From JACMLD01 sp038229695 (GTDB lineage Bacteria > Bacteroidota > Bacteroidia > Chitinophagales > Chitinophagaceae), in the NCBI GenBank assembly GCA_038229695.1, contig JBBROE010000061.1, forward strand, positions 1 through 24,218: a stretch of 24,218 nt of DNA, given 5' to 3'. This document shows, piece after piece, positions 7,052 through 15,172 of this stretch; position 1 is the first letter of the stretch; each line of letters begins with the position of its first letter. Both the position numbers and the translations under genes were made by a program. Below the pieces are notes generated by a model that was not told where the DNA came from, did no database searches, and saw only the letters and a list, made by a program, of their open reading frames with translations.

Positions 7052-9797
7052 AAATACATTCCTGGTAATTGCCCTGCTGGCAGCGGGCACTGTTGCGTTC
7101 ACCTGGCTTACACGGCAGCAAAAGATCGATTATAACAGCAACGTTAAGCCCATCCTCAATAAGAACTGCATTACCTGTCATGGCGGTGTCCGGCGAAAAG
7201 CCGGGTTCAGCCTGTTGTTCCGGTCAGAGGCGATGGCAAACACGGAGTCCGGTAAACCTGCTATCATACCCGGAGACCCCGACCATAGTGAAATGATCCG
7301 GCGGCTCACGTTGAAAGATCCCGAAGAACGGATGCCTTACCGGCACGAAGCGCTTTCATCGCACGATATTTCCATCCTGCGCAACTGGATTAAACAGGGC
7401 GCTCCCTGGGGCGACCACTGGGCGTATACTGCCGTTCAACCCGAGCCAGTCCCCCCGCTGAAACAATTAACCGGTTTCTTTTCAACTGGAAATGGCCTGG
7501 TGGTCAGGAATGAGATTGATAATTTTATACTCGATAAGTTACGGGACCATGACCTCAGGCCTTCCCCGGAGGCCGGTAAGGCCGCGCTGCTGCGGCGCGT
7601 TAGTTTCGATTTGATCGGCATGCCTGCACCTGGCTGGCTGCAGCACCCATTTATCAACGACAGCAGCAATACTGCCTACGAGCGGCTGGTCGACAGCCTC
7701 TTCGCTTCTCCTCATTACGGCGAAAAATGGGCAGCCATGTGGCTCGACCTCGCGCGTTACGCAGATACCAAAGGCTATGAACGCGATGATGCGCGAACCA
7801 TCTGGCGCTACCGCGACTGGCTCATCAAAGCCTTCAACGAAAACAAGCCCTACAACCAGTTTTTAACGGAACAGCTGGCTGGGGATCTGCTCCCAAACCC
7901 GACGGAAGACCAGCTTATCGCCACCGCCTTTCACCGCAATACGATGACCAACGACGAAGGGGGCACAGACAACGAGGAGTTCCGCACAGCCGCCGTGCTG
8001 GATCGCGTCAATACCACCTGGGAAGCGCTGATGGGTACCACGTTCGCCTGCGTACAATGCCACAGTCATCCTTACGACCCGTTCACCCATGAAGAATATT
8101 ATAAGTTCATGGCTTTCTTCAACAACACGAGAGATGAAGACAGCTATGCCGATTACCCGCTGCTGCGCAGCTTTAGTGATTCCGCAAAAATGGAAAAGAA
8201 ACTGCTGACCGAGTGGCTGACGGTCCATGCCACCCCGGAACGTACCAAAGAAATTGACCAGTTCCTGGCCGACTGGCAGCCGTCCGTCAATTCGCTTGCC
8301 TGTGACCAGTTCATCAACAGCGAATTGTCTGACACCAAGTGGGCGGCCTTTCGTAACAATGGACTATGCCGGCTCAAAAACACCGATCTCAGCGGGGCCA
8401 GTGAAATTATCTACCGGTACCGAACAAACGAAAACGGCGGAGTCCTGCAGTTTCATGCCGATTCACCCGATGGGCCTGTTCTTGCCACCCTGCCCATCGA
8501 CCCGGTAAAAGAGGGCTGGGGCATCAGCCGGGGAACAATGGTGCCACTACAGGGAAGGCATAATCTTTTCCTCACTTACCGCAATGCAAAACTGAAAAAA
8601 CAAGATGACACGGGGGTTACGTTCGACTGGTTCTATTTTACCAGGCCCTTCCCCGGCGAGGGACAACCCGGTTATGCAGCAGCAGCCAAAAGATACTGGG
8701 ATTTGTTGACCATGAAGACCCCGGTTACGCCCATTATGGTGGAAAACCCGGCGAACATGCAGCGCCTGTCCCACGTGTTTGAACGCGGCAACTGGCTGGT
8801 GAAAGGCGAAGTGGTCACACCGGGCACACCACATGCCCTCAATCCCATGCCACCGGGTGCACCGCGAAACCGGCTGGGGCTTGCTCAATGGATGACCAGC
8901 ACGCAAAACCCGCTCACCGCAAGAACATTTGTCAACCGCGTCTGGGAACAACTGTTCGGAACCGGGCTGGTGGAAACCGTGGAAGATTTTGGTACGCAGG
9001 GTATCCCGCCTACGCCCCGCGAGCTGCTTAACTACCTCTCCTGGCAGTTTATGCATACCGATAATTGGGACATTAAAAAGCTGCTGAAGAAAATTGTACT
9101 GTCGGCCACCTACCGGCAGGATTCAAGGGCATCTGATGAATTGCTTAAAAAAGATGATGCCAATAAATTCTATGCACGCGGGCCAAGGGTTCGCCTCTCG
9201 GCGGAAGCGCTGCGTGACCAGGCACTTTGTATCACCGGAATGCTGAGTGAAAAGATGTACGGACCCAGTGTGATGCCGGAACAGCCGGAGGGCATCTGGC
9301 GTTCGCCGTACGACGGGGCGAGGTGGGTCACCAGCCGCGGACCTGATAAATACCGTCGTGCCCTGTACACGTATTGGAAACGCACTGCGCCCTATCCTGC
9401 CATGATGACCTTCGACGGGGTGGCCCGGGAGGTTTGTACGCCAAGGCGCATCCGTACCAACACCCCCCTGCAGGCACTGGCGGGATTGAATGATGAGGCC
9501 AACCTTGATATGGCCCGGCAGATGGCTGAAAGGCTGGTGGCAGCGATGCCCGGTGATGCCAACGATCAGATCAAACTGGTGTATGAAAGAGCCACGGGTC
9601 ATGTTGTTCCGGCGGCTGCCATGCATACACTGCTGAAACTATACGAACGCGCACAGCGACAGTTTTCCGCCTCTGATGCGGCAGCCTGCCAATTGTCCGG
9701 GTCCGTACGCGACAGGAAAACGATGGCGGAAATCGCCTCGCTGGTGGTAGTCATCAATACGGTCCTGAATCTTGATGAAGTGGTGACCAAAGAATAA
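7032..9797 (+). CDS. PSCyt1-DUF1549-(CBM6-like)-DUF1553 cytochrome protein
   Basis: The 921-residue protein belongs to the 'Planctomycete cytochrome' type. A single N-terminal hydrophobic segment (about residues 9-25) would anchor or export it. Residues about 33-125 form the PSCyt1 domain with heme motif CITCH (C46, C49, H50) and the DPEERMP stretch, which may supply the distal Met. Residues about 158-370 are DUF1549 (PSCyt2), containing WLDLARYADTKGYERD and a second CxxCH, CVQCHSHPYDP (C340, C343, H344). Residues about 435-540 look like a CBM6-type beta-sandwich (DLSGASEIIYRYRT ... HNLFLTYRN ... DWFYF). Residues about 590-870 are DUF1553 (PSD1), with NRVWEQLFGTGLVETVEDFG and RRIRTNTPLQALAGLND. 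The molecular function of the family is unsettled; heme-dependent periplasmic redox chemistry is an inference. The start is TTG at 7032, because no in-frame ATG precedes the hydrophobic segment. Confidence 0.9.
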   Translation: MNRLRHKNTFLVIALLAAGTVAFTWLTRQQKIDYNSNVKPILNKNCITCHGGVRRKAGFSLLFRSEAMANTESGKPAIIPGDPDHSEMIRRLTLKDPEERMPYRHEALSSHDISILRNWIKQGAPWGDHWAYTAVQPEPVPPLKQLTGFFSTGNGLVVRNEIDNFILDKLRDHDLRPSPEAGKAALLRRVSFDLIGMPAPGWLQHPFINDSSNTAYERLVDSLFASPHYGEKWAAMWLDLARYADTKGYERDDARTIWRYRDWLIKAFNENKPYNQFLTEQLAGDLLPNPTEDQLIATAFHRNTMTNDEGGTDNEEFRTAAVLDRVNTTWEALMGTTFACVQCHSHPYDPFTHEEYYKFMAFFNNTRDEDSYADYPLLRSFSDSAKMEKKLLTEWLTVHATPERTKEIDQFLADWQPSVNSLACDQFINSELSDTKWAAFRNNGLCRLKNTDLSGASEIIYRYRTNENGGVLQFHADSPDGPVLATLPIDPVKEGWGISRGTMVPLQGRHNLFLTYRNAKLKKQDDTGVTFDWFYFTRPFPGEGQPGYAAAAKRYWDLLTMKTPVTPIMVENPANMQRLSHVFERGNWLVKGEVVTPGTPHALNPMPPGAPRNRLGLAQWMTSTQNPLTARTFVNRVWEQLFGTGLVETVEDFGTQGIPPTPRELLNYLSWQFMHTDNWDIKKLLKKIVLSATYRQDSRASDELLKKDDANKFYARGPRVRLSAEALRDQALCITGMLSEKMYGPSVMPEQPEGIWRSPYDGARWVTSRGPDKYRRALYTYWKRTAPYPAMMTFDGVAREVCTPRRIRTNTPLQALAGLNDEANLDMARQMAERLVAAMPGDANDQIKLVYERATGHVVPAAAMHTLLKLYERAQRQFSASDAAACQLSGSVRDRKTMAEIASLVVVINTVLNLDEVVTKE

Positions 9798-9835
9798 TTA
9801 ATCATCCGGCCGGGTCGGGTAAATGCAATTGGGCA

Positions 9836-11338
9836 ATGATGAAAAAGGATATTCATAACAGTCGCCTGGTGCGCGAAGCGGCTAACGCCTACCTGCAGGC
9901 ACAGACGCGGCGGCATTTTATTAAGGAAAGCGCGATGGGACTGGGAGCCCTGGCGCTGGGCGCGCTTGTTGGTTGCGGCAGTCGCAGTTCGCAAAATCCT
10001 GTTGTTTTTGATGCCGCCCACCCGCTGGAACCCAAAATGCCCATGTTCCCCGGGAAAGCGAAGTCTGTCATTTATCTTCATATGGCTGGTGCTCCGTCGC
10101 AGCTGGAGCTGTTCGATTACAAGCCCGAGCTGATGAAACTCGATGGCCAGGACTGCCCGCAATCCCTGCTGGCGGGCAAGCGGTTTGCCTTTATCCGTGG
10201 CGTACCTAAGATGCTCGGTCCCCAGGCGAATTTCAGGCAGCGGGGCGAAAGTGGATTGTGGATCAGCGATCGCCTGCCCCATTTAGCCAATATAGCCGAT
10301 GAGATCACCCTGCTCAAGGCGGTGACTACTGACCAGTTCAACCATGCCCCGGCTCAGTTGCTCATGCATACCGGATCGCCAAGGCTGGGAAGGCCAAGCA
10401 TGGGAAGCTGGGTAACTTATGGACTCGGTACGCAAAATCAAAACCTGCCGGGCTTCGTGGTGCTCACCTCCGGCGGTAAGAATCCAGATGCCGGTAAAAG
10501 TGTATGGGGAAGCGGTTTCCTGCCCAGTGTTTACCAGGGTGTCCAGTGCAGAAGCGAAGGAGACCCGGTATTATTCATCAACGATCCCGCAGGCATGGAT
10601 CGCGATCTGCGGAAGGCGTCGATAGATGCCATCAATGACGTAAACCAGCAGGCGTATGAAGATTACAAGGATCCCGAAATCCTGTCGCGTATTGCCCAGT
10701 ACGAAATGGCCTATAAGATGCAGGTCTCTGTGCCCGAAGTGATGGACATCAGCGATGAACCACAATACATCCATGACATGTATGGGTCAAAACCCGGCAA
10801 CGGAAGTTTTGCCAACAACATATTGCTGGCGCGGAAACTGGTGGAGAAAGGCGTTCGATTCGTACAATTGTTCGACTGGGGTTGGGACAGCCACGGCACC
10901 AGTGCCGGCGATGCGGTGGATATTGGCCTGGTCAATAAATGCAGGCAGGTCGACAAATCCATTACCGCGCTGATACTTGATCTCCGCCAGCGTGGCCTGC
11001 TGGAAGAAACCCTGGTGGTGTGGGGTGGTGAATTCGGCCGTACGCCCATGCAGGAAAACAGGGGTGGCAAAACCATGCCCTTCAAGGGACGGGACCACCA
11101 TACCGAGGCTTTTACGATGTGGATGGCCGGGGGTGGCATCAAAAAAGGGTACAGCTACGGAGAGACCGACGAAATCGGGTACAGCGCGGTGAGCGGCAAA
11201 ACCACACCGTTCGATATCCAGGCCACTATCCTGAACCAACTGGGGTTTAATCATGAACAGTTTACTTATCAATACCAGGGTCGTCCCTTCCGGCTTACCG
11301 ATGTAGCCGGCACCGTAATCAGCGACATCATCGCCTGA
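9836..11338 (+). CDS. Tat-exported DUF1501 lipoprotein
   Basis: The 500-residue protein is the usual genetic partner of DUF1549/DUF1553 proteins. Its N-terminus has a twin-arginine motif (TRRHFIKES, R25-R26), a hydrophobic run, and a lipobox LVGC with C47. It is therefore probably a Tat-exported, folded lipoprotein. DUF1501 proteins have an alkaline-phosphatase/sulfatase-like fold. Family segments seen here are AKSVIYLHMAGAPSQLELFD, NHAPAQLLMHTGSPRLGRPS, RFVQLFDWGWDSHG, VVWGGEFGRTPM and FKGRDHHTEAFTMWMAGGG. The His/Asp residues in these segments are candidates for metal or substrate binding. The gene starts 38 nt after the cytochrome gene and is 54 nt from the isomerase-like gene. The reaction is unknown; it most likely works together with the upstream protein outside the cytoplasm. 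The start is ATG 9836; ATG 9839 is equally possible and changes only one residue. Confidence 0.92.
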   Translation: MMKKDIHNSRLVREAANAYLQAQTRRHFIKESAMGLGALALGALVGCGSRSSQNPVVFDAAHPLEPKMPMFPGKAKSVIYLHMAGAPSQLELFDYKPELMKLDGQDCPQSLLAGKRFAFIRGVPKMLGPQANFRQRGESGLWISDRLPHLANIADEITLLKAVTTDQFNHAPAQLLMHTGSPRLGRPSMGSWVTYGLGTQNQNLPGFVVLTSGGKNPDAGKSVWGSGFLPSVYQGVQCRSEGDPVLFINDPAGMDRDLRKASIDAINDVNQQAYEDYKDPEILSRIAQYEMAYKMQVSVPEVMDISDEPQYIHDMYGSKPGNGSFANNILLARKLVEKGVRFVQLFDWGWDSHGTSAGDAVDIGLVNKCRQVDKSITALILDLRQRGLLEETLVVWGGEFGRTPMQENRGGKTMPFKGRDHHTEAFTMWMAGGGIKKGYSYGETDEIGYSAVSGKTTPFDIQATILNQLGFNHEQFTYQYQGRPFRLTDVAGTVISDIIA

Positions 11339-11380
11339 CACGTGATTACACCCAAAAAGGTAACCGACACGTAACTGCAC
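11337..11380 (+). repeat. Imperfect 15-bp direct repeat between DUF1501 and isomerase-like genes
   Basis: GACACGTGATTACAC (11337-11351, overlapping the DUF1501 stop codon) and GACACGTAACTGCAC (11366-11380) match at 12 of 15 positions and start 29 bp apart. The second copy ends 12 nt before the next start codon. It could be a binding site or a small duplication; it could also be chance. Confidence 0.25.
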
Positions 11381-11392
11381 CGGCACTACATT

Positions 11393-12325
11393 ATGCGGAT
11401 CGATAGGAGAAAATTTATTACTTTAACGTCAACAGCAGGCGCAGGGTTACTGCTACCTGCAACCGAAATTAAACCAGCATTCGATTCCCAACCAGGCATG
11501 CTAAACACCGGCTTCGAACTAAAAATTATGGGCACCAACTGGGGCTACCCCGGTAACCTGGATGCCTTTTGTGCGCACGCTAAGAAGGAAGGATACGACG
11601 GTATTGAAATGTGGTGGCCCATACAGCAGGCGGGCCAGGAAGAACTATTTGCGGCCTTACAGAAACACCAGCTGGATATCGGTTTTTTATGCGGTGGCAG
11701 CCAGCCCGATCCGGCGGAACATCTCCAGTATTTTACCCGGATGGTTGATGCGGCGGCCAGGAACACCGTACAGCGGCCGCTGTACATCAACTGTCATTCC
11801 GGGCGGGATCATTTTTCTTTTGCCCAGAACAAACGCTTTATCGATCATACTACGGCATTGTCCCGGGAGACCGGCATAACGATTTGCCATGAAACGCACC
11901 GCTCCAGGATGCTTTTTGCCGCGCATGTGGCGAGAAATTTTATTGAACAAAATCCGGAGCTGAAACTCACTTTTGATGTGTCTCACTGGTGCAATGTACA
12001 TGAGACCTTATTGCACGACCAGGCCGAAACCGTGGCGCTGGCTTTGGACCGGGTGGAACATATTCATGCGCGAATCGGTCACCCGGAAGGCCCGCAGGTA
12101 AACGATCCCCGGGCACCGGAATGGGAAGCCGCCGTGAAACAGCATTTCGACTGGTGGGATGTAGTCATCGCGCGAAAAAAGAAAAAAGGGGAGCGGATGA
12201 CGATACTGACGGAATTCGGTCCGCCGGATTATATGCCGACCCTTCCCTATACGAGGCAACCCCTGGGTGACCAGTGGGCCATCAATGCCCACATGATGCG
12301 CGAGTTGAGAAAGCGGTATGCGTGA
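11393..12325 (+). CDS. Tat-exported sugar phosphate isomerase/epimerase-like TIM-barrel protein
   Basis: The 310-residue protein has the AP-endonuclease-2/xylose-isomerase-like barrel. An N-terminal twin-arginine leader (IDRRKFITLTSTAGAGLLLP, residues 3-22) predicts export, which is unusual for a sugar-phosphate enzyme but common for copies near DUF1501 genes. Likely metal and substrate ligands line up along the barrel: E72 (YDGIEMWW), H135 and H140 (NCHSGRDHF), E167 (CHETHRSR), D195 and H198 (TFDVSHW), H223/H225 (EHIHARIGHPEGPQ) and E274 (LTEFGPPDY). Related enzymes isomerise or epimerise free sugars or inositol derivatives. The periplasmic location suggests a free sugar or keto-sugar made by its neighbours, but this is inference. 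The start codon ATG 11393 gives the complete Tat leader. Confidence 0.88.
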   Translation: MRIDRRKFITLTSTAGAGLLLPATEIKPAFDSQPGMLNTGFELKIMGTNWGYPGNLDAFCAHAKKEGYDGIEMWWPIQQAGQEELFAALQKHQLDIGFLCGGSQPDPAEHLQYFTRMVDAAARNTVQRPLYINCHSGRDHFSFAQNKRFIDHTTALSRETGITICHETHRSRMLFAAHVARNFIEQNPELKLTFDVSHWCNVHETLLHDQAETVALALDRVEHIHARIGHPEGPQVNDPRAPEWEAAVKQHFDWWDVVIARKKKKGERMTILTEFGPPDYMPTLPYTRQPLGDQWAINAHMMRELRKRYA

Positions 12326-12423
12326 TAGCAAAAGGGGTTTCAATGTCATCGATATAAAAAAAATATTTTGGACGGGGTCAGCGCATGGCCCGGCAAAAGG
12401 ATCGGCCGAAGGCCCCATTATTT

Positions 12424-13827
12424 ATGAGCGAATTTTTTGGTCACCTGCATCCTGTACTCGTTCATCTTCCCATCGGGTTGCTTTTGCTGGCCTGTTTTTT
12501 TCAGCTCTTGTCGGCGTATGACCGCTACCGGTACCTCCGGCCTGCTGTCCGGTTTACGCTATTTTGGGGAATGATCAGCGCCGTAGCTGCCTGTATCACC
12601 GGTTACCTGCTCGCTTCATCGGGTGACTATGACGAAAGCCTGGCCTCGCGTCACCAGTGGATGGGCATCAGCGTGGCCATCATTTCCATAATATATTATG
12701 CCGCATACCGGCACCAGCTGCTGCAGCGCTTTCACTGGGGGATGCCATCATTGCTCATCGTACTGGTTGGGATCACCGGGCATCTGGGCGGATCGCTTAC
12801 CCATGGCAGTGATTATCTTACCAGTGCCTTCACCAATGCGCTGGATACTGTACCGGCGCAAAAACCCATTCCCAATATCCAGGAGGCCGCAGTATACGCA
12901 GACATCATCCAGCCTTTACTGCAGAGAAAATGTTACAGCTGCCATGGTCCGAATAAGCAAAAGGGAAAATTCAGGATGGATGCAACGGACGCGCTGCTGA
13001 AAGGGGGTAAAGATGGCGTGGTGATAGAACCGGGAAATGCAGATGCGAGCGAACTGATCAAACGGGTGCTGCTGGAGAAATCCGACGAACACCATATGCC
13101 GCCCAAAGAAAAGCCACAGTTGTCAGAAAATGAAATGGCTGTGCTGCACTGGTGGATTGCCACGGGCGTAACTTTTACGAAAAGAACCAAAGAGTTGCCG
13201 CAGCCCGAAAAAATAAAACCGGTGCTCCGGTCTTTTCAGCAGGTAACCACCATGAAAAACATGTCGGCTTACGTGCCCGCCGGGCCGGTAGTAAAGGCCG
13301 ATCAAAAGGATATTGATTTGTTGCGATCGAAAGGGATTATAGTGTTGCCTGTATCCCGCGAGACCAATTACTTGGAGGTAAATTTTGTTACCGCTTCCCG
13401 CCTGGGCGATTCAGCGATGCGGTACCTGCAACCTATCGCGAAACAGGTGGTATGGCTCAGGTTAAGTGACACGCGGATAACCAATGCGGCGATGACGGTG
13501 ATTGCGACATGTGTCAACCTCACCCGACTGCAGCTGGAAGGCACACAAGTCACGGATAAGGGGCTTGCTGCGCTTAAAGGGTTAGACCAGTTGCGATCCT
13601 TAAACCTGGTCAATACCTCAGTGACCACCGCGGGATTACTTTCCCTCAAAAATTTGTCGGGGCTGCAACATCTCTATGTATTTAAAACAGGCAGTGCGGG
13701 CAAGGAATGGATGGCGCTCAAAAAGTCTTTTCCAAAAACGGATGTGGATACCGGCGGTTATATCGTTCCGCTGTTGCCTTCCGATACTACGCTGGTAAAG
13801 GCGCCTGCTGCCATCGTGCCCGAGTAA
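12424..13827 (+). CDS. Membrane DUF2231-cytochrome c-leucine-rich-repeat fusion protein
   Basis: I start at ATG 12424 (MSEFFGHLHPVLVHLP), where the DUF2231-type membrane domain begins; an in-frame ATG at 12385 would add 13 charged residues. Four membrane segments lie at about residues 11-31, 44-64, 81-95 and 108-124. Histidines H8, H14, H120 and H127 flank them and might bind heme b. Residues about 155-255 are a PSCyt1-type cytochrome c with CYSCH (C170, C173, H174) and a likely distal Met, M225, in EHHMPPKEK. Residues about 342-425 carry short leucine-rich repeats with the pattern LTRLQLEGTQVTDKGLAALK. This gene closes the operon. The protein probably passes electrons between periplasmic heme partners and the membrane, with the LRR as a docking surface; that role is inferred. 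The end faces a convergent gene 32 nt away. Confidence 0.87.
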   Translation: MSEFFGHLHPVLVHLPIGLLLLACFFQLLSAYDRYRYLRPAVRFTLFWGMISAVAACITGYLLASSGDYDESLASRHQWMGISVAIISIIYYAAYRHQLLQRFHWGMPSLLIVLVGITGHLGGSLTHGSDYLTSAFTNALDTVPAQKPIPNIQEAAVYADIIQPLLQRKCYSCHGPNKQKGKFRMDATDALLKGGKDGVVIEPGNADASELIKRVLLEKSDEHHMPPKEKPQLSENEMAVLHWWIATGVTFTKRTKELPQPEKIKPVLRSFQQVTTMKNMSAYVPAGPVVKADQKDIDLLRSKGIIVLPVSRETNYLEVNFVTASRLGDSAMRYLQPIAKQVVWLRLSDTRITNAAMTVIATCVNLTRLQLEGTQVTDKGLAALKGLDQLRSLNLVNTSVTTAGLLSLKNLSGLQHLYVFKTGSAGKEWMALKKSFPKTDVDTGGYIVPLLPSDTTLVKAPAAIVPE

Positions 13828-13859
13828 AAAGAAAGGGCAGCAACCGGTATACCTGGTAA

Positions 13860-14645
13860 TTATATTCCTTTAAACAGCGGTTTTCTTTTTTCCAGGAAAG
13901 CAGCCGTCCCTTCTTTGGCATCGGCGGTGTCAAATAATTCGCCGAATGCAGTTACCTCCCGGTCCAGTCCATCTTCGGCCCCACGCGCAGCCAGGTTGGT
14001 GAGGGCAATGATTTTTTCAATGGCAAGCGGTGCTTTGGCATTGATGAGGTCGAGCAGTTCCCTGGTTTTTTGCAGCAATAGTTCGGGGGCAAAAGCATAA
14101 TTGGCCAGCCCCAGTTGAACCGCTTCGGCGGCGCTGACCATATTGCCGGTCAGCATCAGTTCCATCGCTTTCCCTTTGCCTACTAGTTGCGTCAGGCGTT
14201 GGGTGCCGCCATAGCCGGGGATCAGGCCCAGACTGATTTCCGGTTGTCCAAACCGGGCATTGTCGCTGCATAAACGGAAATGGCAGGCCATGGCCAGTTC
14301 ACAACCGCCACCTAATGCAAAGCCGTTCACTGCAGCGATTACTGGTTTAGGGCAATTTTCGATTTTGCTGAAAACCAGTTCCTGCCCCCGGCGGGCTAAT
14401 GCTTCGCCGCCGCCGCCATCGAGGGCAAGAAATTCGGTGATGTCTGCCCCGGCTACGAATGATTTCGGGCCACTGCCGGTAATGATGACACTTTTTACCG
14501 CCGCATTTTCATAGACTTCGGTAAGTGCCTGTGCCAGCTCCGATATAACGGTCCTGTTCAGGGCATTTAGTTTTTCGGGCCGGTTGATCGTTATCGTGAA
14601 GATGCCGTTGTCCAGCGCGGTCAGCAGTGATGCGTAAGTTGCCAT
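13860..14645 (-). CDS. Enoyl-CoA hydratase/isomerase family protein
   Basis: The 261-residue protein is a canonical crotonase-fold enzyme. The oxyanion-hole segment SFVAGADITEF is at residues 62-72. The two catalytic-type glutamates are E116 (GFALGGGCELAMAC) and E136 (ARFGQPEISLGLIPGYGGTQR), as in true enoyl-CoA hydratases that add water across trans-2-enoyl-CoA. It would act in the cytoplasm in fatty-acid or amino-acid breakdown. ATG 14645 opens directly on the first beta-strand (MATYASLLTALDNGIFTITINRPEKLNAL), so I accept it. The gene follows the B12-binding subunit gene by 18 nt on the same strand and is probably cotranscribed with it, which fits acyl-CoA metabolism. Exact substrate chain length cannot be read from the sequence. 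Confidence 0.93.
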   Translation of the reverse strand: MATYASLLTALDNGIFTITINRPEKLNALNRTVISELAQALTEVYENAAVKSVIITGSGPKSFVAGADITEFLALDGGGGEALARRGQELVFSKIENCPKPVIAAVNGFALGGGCELAMACHFRLCSDNARFGQPEISLGLIPGYGGTQRLTQLVGKGKAMELMLTGNMVSAAEAVQLGLANYAFAPELLLQKTRELLDLINAKAPLAIEKIIALTNLAARGAEDGLDREVTAFGELFDTADAKEGTAAFLEKRKPLFKGI

Positions 14646-14663
14646 AATGAGACAGGTTGAAGG

Positions 14664-15104
14664 TTAGAAGTCGCGGTGGATCCGTACCCATTCTTTGATA
14701 TAGGATACAATTTCACTGGTTGCCGTGCCGGGAGGAAAGAGCTGGCCAACCCCCATACCGGTAAGGATTTCCATGTCCTCGCGGGGAATAATGCCGCCGC
14801 CGGTAAGCAGCACATCATCCATGCCTTTCTCTTTCATGAGGCTGATGATTTTTGGAAATACGGTATTGTGCGCGCCGCTGAGTATGCTCACGCCAATCGC
14901 GTCAGCATCTTCCTGCAGGGCGGCATTAACCACCATCTCAGGAGTTTGGCGAAGCCCGGTATAGATCACTTCCATGCCTGCATCGCGGAGGGCCGTCGCA
15001 ATGATCTTGGCCCCGCGATCGTGGCCATCCAGCCCGCATTTGGCCACCAGCACCCGGATGGGGCGGTTGGGCATCGGTCGGGGCTCGGACAACTTATCAT
15101 TCAT
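14664..15104 (-). CDS. Free-standing cobalamin-binding subunit of an acyl-CoA mutase (methylmalonyl-CoA mutase C-terminal type)
   Basis: The 146-residue protein consists of one B12-binding Rossmann-like domain. The signature DxHxxG is present as LDGHDRG (D26, H28, G31), where the His replaces dimethylbenzimidazole as the lower cobalt ligand. The further SxL and GG elements appear as GVSILSGAHN and VLLTGGGIIP. Proteins of this size are the small subunits of two-part mutases (methylmalonyl-CoA or isobutyryl-CoA type), or close relatives of mutase chaperone-fusion pieces. The catalytic large subunit is not in the window. M11 (MPNRPIRVLVAKCG) is an alternative start, since the first ten residues look like linker. 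The methylmalonyl-CoA epimerase gene at 23259 may serve the same pathway, though it lies about 8 kb away. Confidence 0.9.
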   Translation of the reverse strand: MNDKLSEPRPMPNRPIRVLVAKCGLDGHDRGAKIIATALRDAGMEVIYTGLRQTPEMVVNAALQEDADAIGVSILSGAHNTVFPKIISLMKEKGMDDVLLTGGGIIPREDMEILTGMGVGQLFPPGTATSEIVSYIKEWVRIHRDF

Positions 15105-15172
15105 CGGCTGAATTTATGGTAAATGTACAGAATGCCGCATAACCCGGCGGCCGGTCCTGCCGTCCTGCGGTT

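Noticed and set aside
13828..13859. Shared terminator between the convergent genes at 13827 and 13860
   Set aside because: Only a weak imperfect pairing around ACCGGTATACCTGGT is visible, with no T-run.
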